Assembly (NCBI RefSeq): GCF_014201145.1
Contig: NZ_JACHDP010000001.1
Coordinates: 4,526,001 to 4,590,000, forward strand
DNA: 64,000 nt
Origin: Micromonospora parathelypteridis
Lineage (GTDB): Bacteria > Actinomycetota > Actinomycetes > Mycobacteriales > Micromonosporaceae
Reading direction: 5' to 3'
Below the pieces are notes generated by a model. The model was not told the DNA's origin and ran no database searches. It was given only the letters and a program-made list of their open reading frames with translations. Each line of letters opens with the position of its first letter. The stretch's first letter is position 1. Both the position numbers and the translations under genes were made by a program. This document shows, piece by piece, positions 58,401 through 64,000 of this stretch.

Positions 58401-59404
58401 CCGGCCACGTCGCGGTTCTCGGTGCCGGTTCCTGGGGCACCGCGTTCGCCAAGATCCTCGCGGACGCGGGGCGGGACGTGACGGTGTGGGCCCGTCGCGC
58501 GCCGGTCGCCGAGAGCATCCGGGTCGAGCGCCGCAACCCGGAGTACCTGCCCGGCGTGCTGTTGCCGGCCGGAGTCACCGCCACCGCGGACGCGGCCGAG
58601 GCGATCACCGGCGCCGAGGTGGTGGTGCTCGCCGTGCCGTCGCAGACCCTGCGCGGCAACCTCGCCGAATGGGCCGCGCACCTGCACCCGGACTCGACCC
58701 TGGTGTCGCTGATGAAGGGCATCGAGCTCGGCACCACCAAACGGATGAGCGAGGTCATCGTGGAGACCGCCGGGGTCGCCGCGGACCGGGTGGTCGTCGT
58801 GTCCGGTCCGAACCTGGCCCCGGAGATCGCCGCCGAGCAGCCCGCCGCGACCGTGGTCGCCGGGACGAACAGCCACCGCACCGTTCTCGTGCAGGCGTCG
58901 ATCCGGACGCCCTACCTGCGCCCGTACACCAACGACGACGTGATCGGCTGCGAGTTGGGCGGGGCGGTCAAGAACGTGATCGCCCTGTCGTACGGCATCG
59001 CCACCGCGATGGGCTTCGGCGACAACACCCGGGCCATGCTGATGACCCGAGGGCTGGCCGAGACGGCCCGGCTGGGCGTGGCGCTCGGCGCGGACCCGAT
59101 CACCTTCGCCGGCCTCGCGGGCATGGGCGACCTGGTCGCCTCCTGCTCGTCCCCGCTGGCCCGCAACCGCACCTTCGGCGAGCACCTGGGCCGGGGCGAG
59201 ACGTTGGAGCAGGCCCAGGCCGCCACCCGGCAGACCGCCGAGGGCGTGAAGAGCTGCCTGGCGATCCGCGACCTGGCCCGGGCACACGGCGTCGAGATGC
59301 CGATCACCGAGCACGTCGAGCGGATCTGCCACGAGGGGATGGACCCGCGTCTCGCCGTGGAGAACCTGATGAGCCGAACCGCCAAACCCGAGTCGTACGA
59401 GTGA
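58397..59404 (+). CDS. gpsA: glycerol-3-phosphate dehydrogenase [NAD(P)+]
   Basis: 335 aa from ATG 58397. Rossmann motif [10 protein letters not shown] and the catalytic region [21 protein letters not shown]. Makes glycerol-3-phosphate for phospholipids. Coupled to the bridging ORF upstream; the next gene begins 7 nt after its stop. Confidence 0.94.
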   Translation: MTGHVAVLGAGSWGTAFAKILADAGRDVTVWARRAPVAESIRVERRNPEYLPGVLLPAGVTATADAAEAITGAEVVVLAVPSQTLRGNLAEWAAHLHPDSTLVSLMKGIELGTTKRMSEVIVETAGVAADRVVVVSGPNLAPEIAAEQPAATVVAGTNSHRTVLVQASIRTPYLRPYTNDDVIGCELGGAVKNVIALSYGIATAMGFGDNTRAMLMTRGLAETARLGVALGADPITFAGLAGMGDLVASCSSPLARNRTFGEHLGRGETLEQAQAATRQTAEGVKSCLAIRDLARAHGVEMPITEHVERICHEGMDPRLAVENLMSRTAKPESYE

Positions 59405-59411
59405 GGATCCG

Positions 59412-60530
59412 ATGAGCGAGTTGGGAGACGGGACCCGCTGCGTACGCGCCGGCCTGCCCGAGCCGGCACCGGGGGACCCGTTCCTGCCCGGACCGGTCTT
59501 CGCCGCGCCGTACCACCTCGACCCGTGGCAGGGCCCTGCCGCGTCGCCGAACGGCTACGGCCGCCCCGACAACCCGACCCGACGGTTGCTGGAAGCCGCC
59601 GTGGGTGAGTTGGAGGGCGGCGACTGCCGCGTCTTCGCCACCGGTCAGGCGGCCATCACCGGCCTGCTGCTCACCCTGCTGCGCCCGGGGGACACCGTGG
59701 TGCTGCCCAGCGACGGATACTTCCCGGTCCGGGCGTTCGCCACGGACGTGTTGGAGGCGATCGGCGTCCGGGTGCTCTTCGTGCCGACCGTCGGGCCGTA
59801 CCCGTCGTTCGAGGGCGTCCGGCTGGTGCTGGTGGAGACGCCGGCCAACCCGGGCCTGGACGTTGTCGACGTGAGGGCCCTGGCCGAGGAGGCGCACGCC
59901 GCTGGCGCGCTGCTCGCGGTGGACAACACCACCGCCACCCCGCTCGGTCAGCGCCCGCTGGACCTCGGTGCTGACCTGGTGGTCGCCTCCGGCACCAAGG
60001 CGCTCACCGGCCACTCCGACCTGCTGCTGGGCTACCTGGCCAGCCGGTCCAGCGAGCTGATCGAGGCGGTGACGACCTGGCGTACCACCACCGGGGCGGT
60101 CCCGGGCGCGTTCGACGCCTGGCTGGCACACCGGTCGTTGGCCACTCTCGACCTGCGCCTGGCTCGGCAGAGCGCGAACGCCGCCGCCGTCGCCGAACTG
60201 CTCGCCGGCCGGCCCGACGTGACCGGTGTGCGCTGGCCCGGGCGTCCCGAGGACCCCGCGTACCCGGTGGCCTCGGCGCAGATGCGCCGGATGCCCGGGG
60301 TGCTCTCGTTCGACCTGGGTGACGCCGACCGGGTGGGCCGATTCGTCGATGCCGCCCGGCTGGTGGCGGCGGCGACCTCCTTCGGGGGCCTGCACACCAC
60401 GGCGGACCGGCGGGCGCAGTGGGGCGACGACACCGCCCCCGGCTTCGTCCGGCTGTCCTGTGGTGTGGAGGACACCCCCGACCTGGTGGCCGACATCAGC
60501 GCCGCGCTCGACGCCGCTGGAGGGGTCTGA
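59412..60530 (+). CDS. Cys/Met metabolism PLP-dependent enzyme (cystathionine gamma-lyase-like)
   Basis: 372 aa from ATG 59412. PLP lysine in SGTKALTGHSDLLLG, DNTTATPLGQRPLDLGADLV and SCGVEDTPDLVADI are the trans-sulfuration family signatures. Usual length is 380-400, and the N-terminal entry loop is short. Could be cystathionine gamma-lyase, gamma-synthase or a related lyase; sequence alone does not decide. Confidence 0.82.
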   Translation: MSELGDGTRCVRAGLPEPAPGDPFLPGPVFAAPYHLDPWQGPAASPNGYGRPDNPTRRLLEAAVGELEGGDCRVFATGQAAITGLLLTLLRPGDTVVLPSDGYFPVRAFATDVLEAIGVRVLFVPTVGPYPSFEGVRLVLVETPANPGLDVVDVRALAEEAHAAGALLAVDNTTATPLGQRPLDLGADLVVASGTKALTGHSDLLLGYLASRSSELIEAVTTWRTTTGAVPGAFDAWLAHRSLATLDLRLARQSANAAAVAELLAGRPDVTGVRWPGRPEDPAYPVASAQMRRMPGVLSFDLGDADRVGRFVDAARLVAAATSFGGLHTTADRRAQWGDDTAPGFVRLSCGVEDTPDLVADISAALDAAGGV

Positions 60531-60564
60531 GTTATCGTGTCGACGGCCCAGATCGGTGGGCCCC

Positions 60565-60676
60565 GACCGTGAGGAGGTGAGTCCGATCCGCCAATCAGCA
60601 GGACCGGCGCTTCCTCCCAGGTCCACGTCGCGATAGCGGCCCTCGGGAGCGCCGGACGTTTTCTCCGGAGGTTCCC
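60565..60676 (+). promoter_or_regulatory. candidate RNA leader of the methyltransferase gene
   Basis: Contains GTGAGGAGGTGA (60569-60580), a possible start-Arg-Arg-stop mini-ORF, overlapping a 19-codon ORF from GTG 60577 ending PRSTSR. CCTCC at 60613-60617 can pair either with GGAGG of the mini-ORF (60573-60577) or with GGAGG of the gene's own ribosome binding site (60667-60671); CCGGA/TCCGG also forms a hairpin next to it. Suggests translational control, unproven. Confidence 0.4.
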
Positions 60677-61462
60677 ATGGCAACACCATCTTTCAGCGAC
60701 CGGTCCGCACTCGTGGGGCGGCTGCGCGCCGCTGGCTGCGTCTACGCCGAGGACGAGGCGGACCTGCTGCTGGCCGCCGCCGACGATCCGGCGACGTTGG
60801 CCGACCTGACCGAGCGTCGGGTCGCCGGCGAGCCACTGGAGTATCTGCTCGGCTGGGCGGAGTTCTGCGGCCTGCGGATCGCCGTCGACGCGGGCGTCTT
60901 CGTGCCGCGCGGCCGGACGGCCCTGCTGGTCGAGGCGGCGGCCGCGCTGACCGGCCCGGCCCCGGCCGTGGTCGACCTCTGCTGCGGGTCCGGGGCCACC
61001 ACGGTCGCGCTGGCGCACCGCCTCACGCCGCGCTGGCTGGCCGCCGCCGACATCGACCCCGTGGCGGTGGCGTGCGCCCGACGCAATCTCGCCGGGCTGG
61101 CCGCCGAGGTGTTCGAGGGCGACCTGTTCGCGCCGCTGCCTCGGCAGTGGCGGGGCCGGCTGGACCTGGTGGTGGCCAACGCCCCGTACGTGCCGACCGA
61201 CGCGGTGGCGCTGATGCCGCCGGAGGCGCGGTTGCACGAGGCCCCCGTGGCGCTCGACGGCGGACCGGACGGGCTCTCCGTGCTGCGGCGGGTGGGTGTC
61301 GACGCGGCCCGCTGGCTTGCCCCTGGTGGACACCTGGTGGTCGAGGCCGGGACCACGCAGGTGGAGGCGCTCTGCGCCGCGTTCGACGCGGCCGGCCTGG
61401 TGCCGACTGTGCGGCACGACGAGGACCTGGACGCCACCGCGGTAACCGCCCAACGCCCCTGA
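60677..61462 (+). CDS. PrmC-like N5-glutamine methyltransferase
   Basis: 261 aa from ATG 60677, with CCGGAGG 5 nt upstream. SAM-binding motif VVDLCCGSGATTVAL and NAPYVPTDAV in place of the NPPY of HemK/PrmC. The N-terminal helical domain and EPLEYLLGWAEFCGL match PrmC. The NAPY variant and short length fit the actinobacterial 'putative protein N5-glutamine methyltransferase' group rather than housekeeping PrmC. Confidence 0.8.
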   Translation: MATPSFSDRSALVGRLRAAGCVYAEDEADLLLAAADDPATLADLTERRVAGEPLEYLLGWAEFCGLRIAVDAGVFVPRGRTALLVEAAAALTGPAPAVVDLCCGSGATTVALAHRLTPRWLAAADIDPVAVACARRNLAGLAAEVFEGDLFAPLPRQWRGRLDLVVANAPYVPTDAVALMPPEARLHEAPVALDGGPDGLSVLRRVGVDAARWLAPGGHLVVEAGTTQVEALCAAFDAAGLVPTVRHDEDLDATAVTAQRP

Positions 61463-61479
61463 CCCCGCCACCACAGCCC

Positions 61480-61553
61480 GGCGATCTTGCAGTTTCTGTC
61501 GTCGAGATGAGCCGAACACCCCTTATGTCGGGACAGTAACCGCTAGATCGCGG
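61480..61553. repeat. REP-like palindromic element B
   Basis: Shares GCGATCTTGCA.TTT.TGTCGTCGA, CCTTATG, ACAG.AA and AGATCGCGGG, in the same order, with element A at 34701-34775. Arms here are imperfect (GCGATCTTGC vs GCTAGATCGC). Lies 18 nt after the methyltransferase gene. Confidence 0.72.
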
Positions 61554-61658
61554 GCAGGGCGGCTGGTCTCTCACCCTGAGTGGGGTGGGCGGGCGTGGCG
61601 GGGGAGAGGGGTTGGCACTAGCCTCGGCTCACACTTACGACGGCGGGAGGCGGTTTCG

Positions 61659-62708
61659 GTGGGCAGCGCAGGGGTGCCGGTGGTCGTCGGGTTGGACAAC
61701 GGCGGCACCAGCAACAACGCCACCGTGCTGACGGTGGACGGCCACTTCCTGGTGGACGGGCTGTTGGAGATCCCCAGCGAGGTACGGTCCGGGCCGGAGG
61801 CGGCGATCGAGGCGCTGGCCCGCGCGCTGGACGGCGCCCTGGCACAGACCGGCGTGCCGCGCGAGCTGGTCCGGGCGGTGGGGCTGGACACTCCCGGCCC
61901 GGCCAGCGCCGACGGCGTCATCTCGTCGCGGGGCTCCACCAACTTCTCCCAACCGGCCTGGCGCGGCTTCGACGTGCGGGGCGCGCTGGAGCGACGGCTC
62001 GGCCTGCCGGTGATCTACCACAACGACGGCAACGCGGCCGCGCTCTACGCCCACCACGAGCACTTCGGCGCCGACGCCATGAGCCGCTCGTCGGTCTCCG
62101 CGATCGTCGGCACCGGCCTCGGTGGCGGTGTGGTCGGGAACGGCCGGGTGATCGCCGGCGCGGCCGGGATGGCCGGCGAGCTTGGCCACGTGCACATCCC
62201 GCTGACCGGGCTGCTCGGCTCGGGGCAGGCGGAGCCCACCTGCGCCTGCGGCTTCACCGGGGACGTCGAGAGCATCGCCTCGCTGACCGGGATCGAGCGC
62301 AACCTGCTGCCGTACTGGCTGACCCGGTATCCCGACCACCCGCTGGCCGCCGAGCCGTTGGCCCGGGCGGCCAAGTTGGTCCGGGGGTACGGCGAGCGGG
62401 GAGACGCCCTCGCGCGGGACCTCTTCGCCCAGCAGGCGATGGCGCTGGGCCGACTGTTCACCGTGGCGGCGAACTTCACCGACCCGCACGCGTACTTCGT
62501 CGGCGGTGGGGTGGTGGAGGCGGCGCCGGAGTTCCGCGACTGGTTCCTGGCGACGGTCCGCGAGCACACCGTGCTTCGCGAGGAGCAGGCGGCGGTGGCC
62601 ACCTTCGCGCTGGTGCCGGACCGGGACATGGCCGGTGCCCGGGGTGTGGCAATCGCCGCGCTGGAGTCGCTGCGTACCGTCGGGGAGCCCCGCCCGCTGG
62701 TCGCCTGA
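61659..62708 (+). CDS. ROK-family sugar kinase-like protein
   Basis: 349 aa from GTG 61659 with GGGAGG upstream. Phosphate-binding DNGGTSNNA, IVGTGLGGG and GELGHVHIPL with Cys-x-Cys-Gly (CACGFTGDVE) where the ROK signature has CxCGxxGCxE, so one zinc-ligand Cys is replaced by Asp. Probably a glucose or N-acetylhexosamine kinase; substrate not determinable. Confidence 0.82.
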   Translation: MGSAGVPVVVGLDNGGTSNNATVLTVDGHFLVDGLLEIPSEVRSGPEAAIEALARALDGALAQTGVPRELVRAVGLDTPGPASADGVISSRGSTNFSQPAWRGFDVRGALERRLGLPVIYHNDGNAAALYAHHEHFGADAMSRSSVSAIVGTGLGGGVVGNGRVIAGAAGMAGELGHVHIPLTGLLGSGQAEPTCACGFTGDVESIASLTGIERNLLPYWLTRYPDHPLAAEPLARAAKLVRGYGERGDALARDLFAQQAMALGRLFTVAANFTDPHAYFVGGGVVEAAPEFRDWFLATVREHTVLREEQAAVATFALVPDRDMAGARGVAIAALESLRTVGEPRPLVA

Positions 62709-62815
62709 GCTGCGGTCCGCCCTGTCCCGGCCGCCGCGCGGCGCGTTCGGCGACGCGGCGGCCGGTTCAGCGGCGGGGTGGTGCGTCCGGTCAGGTCAGC
62801 GATGCGGCCGCCCTG

Positions 62816-63016
62816 TCAGTGGCGGGGTGGTGCCTGGGCGAAGGTGGCCCAGGCGGCCGGCGGAAACAGCAGGGCCGGGCCGGACGGGTCCTTGGAGTCG
62901 CGGACGGCCACCAGCCGCGGGATCGCGGCCACCTCCACGCAGGCGCCCTCGTCGCCGCTGCGGCTGCTCTTGCGCCACGCCGCCGCGGCCAAGGCCGCTG
63001 TGATCGTCGGTGTCAT
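62816..63016 (-). CDS. DUF397 protein
   Basis: 66 aa from ATG 63016. WRKSSRSGDEGACVEVA and VAVRDSKDPSGPALLF are the DUF397 hallmarks. Encoded 5 nt downstream of an Xre/DUF5753 regulator, the usual paired arrangement in actinomycetes, likened to toxin-antitoxin or developmental control pairs. Confidence 0.92.
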   Translation of the reverse strand: MTPTITAALAAAAWRKSSRSGDEGACVEVAAIPRLVAVRDSKDPSGPALLFPPAAWATFAQAPPRH

Positions 63017-63021
63017 CGGTC

Positions 63022-63867
63022 CTACCGTCCCTTCAGGACTGTCAGGAGCATCCCGCGGCTGTCGGCCGGGCTGAGGGCCACACTCCGGAGATGCTCCATG
63101 ATCTTGGTGCAGGTACGCGTCTCGCCGGCCCGATCGAGGATCATCTGACCGGCGACGGTCTCCACCGACGCGATGATCGGATCCTCCGGGTCGGCGAACT
63201 CGAGGATGTGCAGTGAGCCCCGGGTGCCCCGGTGGTAACCGGCGGAGAGCGGGATCACCTGAACGGTGATGTTCGGCAACTCGGCCATCTTGACCAGGTG
63301 CCGCAGTTGCCCGTCCATCACCGACTGGTCGCCGACCGGGCGCAGCAGCGCGCCCTCGTCGATGATCGCGTCGAGGATGGGCGGGTCGTCGCCGGTGAGC
63401 CGCTGCTGCCGGTCGAGCCGGACCTTGACCCGCTGCTCCACCAACTCGTCGCCGAGGGTGTGCGGGCCACCGCGCATGACGCCACGGATGTAGTCGGCGG
63501 TCTGCAGCAGGCCGGGCACCACCGACGGCTCGAAGTTGGCGATGGCGGTCGCCTCGGCTTCCAGTGCGATGAAGTCGATGGTGCGTGGATCCAGCAGGTA
63601 TGAGTACGAGACCCACCAGCCCGGCTTGCGGGCGTCCTTGGCGAGCTGCACCGCGGCGGCCACCTCCTCGGAACCCACCCCGTACGACGTGAGCAGGGCG
63701 CGCACGGTGGCCGGAGTGATCAGGGTCTGGGCGTTCTCGTACCGGGAGAGGGTGCTGCGGGTGCTGTTGATCTCATCCGCCGCGGTCTCCAGCGTCAGTC
63801 CGGCGGCTTCCCGGTGGTGGCGCAGGGCGATACCGAGCCGGCGGGCACGGGCTGTCTTCGGGGCCAT
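63022..63867 (-). CDS. Xre-family regulator with DUF5753 domain
   Basis: 281 aa from ATG 63867. N-terminal helix-turn-helix (LRHHREAAGLTLETAADEIN..STLSRYENA) and a DUF5753 region (EPSVVPGLLQTADYIR; ITVQVIPLSAGYHRGTRGSLHIL). Pairs with the DUF397 gene downstream. Such pairs often control antibiotic or developmental genes. Confidence 0.92.
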   Translation of the reverse strand: MAPKTARARRLGIALRHHREAAGLTLETAADEINSTRSTLSRYENAQTLITPATVRALLTSYGVGSEEVAAAVQLAKDARKPGWWVSYSYLLDPRTIDFIALEAEATAIANFEPSVVPGLLQTADYIRGVMRGGPHTLGDELVEQRVKVRLDRQQRLTGDDPPILDAIIDEGALLRPVGDQSVMDGQLRHLVKMAELPNITVQVIPLSAGYHRGTRGSLHILEFADPEDPIIASVETVAGQMILDRAGETRTCTKIMEHLRSVALSPADSRGMLLTVLKGR

Positions 63868-63893
63868 ACATCGATGGTCGCACACATCTGCGG

Positions 63894-63916
63894 GAACGTC
63901 TGCATGAGAGAACGTC
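63894..63916. promoter_or_regulatory. direct repeats upstream of the Xre gene
   Basis: GAACGTC at 63894-63900 and 63910-63916, each followed by (TGC)(A/G)ATGAGA-like sequence, spaced 16 nt, 27 nt before the regulator start. A possible operator for autoregulation. Confidence 0.3.
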
Positions 63917-64000
63917 GATGAGAGTTGCATTCACGGCTGTACACGTGTCAATCTGTTATCGCGTCCTCACCGCCGGTTGTCGTGGCGACGGTGGTGGTGA

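Overview
The window comes from a high-GC actinomycete, most probably a Micromonospora-type member of the Micromonosporaceae. This rests on the strongly GC-biased codons, many GTG starts, leaderless promoters, an F420 biosynthesis gene (cofC), an actinobacterial-type serA with an ACT domain, an NdgR-type IclR regulator beside leuCD, an HU protein with a Lys/Ala tail, an Xre/DUF397 gene pair and small dispersed palindromes. The genus is inferred from gene content and style, not from a database match.

Region 1-11.6 kb is a defence island. On the minus strand at the left edge is a truncated QueC-like ATPase with an SGGLDS PP-loop, translationally coupled to a gene whose product starts MGTS; together they look like the QatB-QatC part of a Qat anti-phage system. 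Divergent from it is a four-gene operon, joined by 4-nt overlaps, that encodes PglY, PglZ, BrxD and a BrxHI-type helicase of a BREX type 2 system. The methyltransferase PglX, the kinase PglW and QatA are not in the window. A small membrane protein, a putative metallopeptidase lipoprotein and a secreted protein follow.

Region 15-34.7 kb and 45.8-48.6 kb is a branched-chain amino acid supercluster: ilvD, then (after a GGDEF-EAL gene) ilvB-ilvN-ilvC, serA, leuB, ilvE, cimA, and further on ndgR divergent from leuC-leuD. CimA, LeuC, LeuD and LeuB can make 2-oxobutyrate from pyruvate, IlvBN/IlvC/IlvD extend it, and IlvE makes the amino acids. Both ilvB and cimA are preceded by short leader ORFs with rare Val/Leu/Ile codons followed by intrinsic terminators, which points to ribosome-mediated attenuation. 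Within this stretch lie a TPR-like protein, an ApbE-type flavin transferase, a tyrosine phosphatase, a PRC-barrel protein and the peroxide-defence pair ahpC-ahpD.

Region 34.7-45.8 kb holds an exo/endonuclease/phosphatase-family membrane protein, a small secreted protein, a MoxR-DUF58-VWA operon followed by a membrane-anchored HtrA-like protease, an ArfB-type ribosome rescue factor, two proteins of unknown function, a fumarylacetoacetate hydrolase-family enzyme, tRNA-Gln(CTG) and two identical tRNA-Glu(CTC) genes.

Region 48.7-64 kb holds the HU protein, a second membrane EEP protein with internal repeats, a polyphosphate operon (ppk1, CYTH-CHAD, MutT1-like), cofC with a small nucleic-acid-binding-like protein, plsC and gpsA joined by a 24-codon bridging ORF, a PLP enzyme of the Cys/Met family, a PrmC-like methyltransferase with a candidate RNA leader, a ROK-family kinase and an Xre/DUF397 pair. 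Intergenic hairpin elements recur at 34.7, 45.8 and 61.5 kb. No rRNA, CRISPR array, IS element or prophage was seen.
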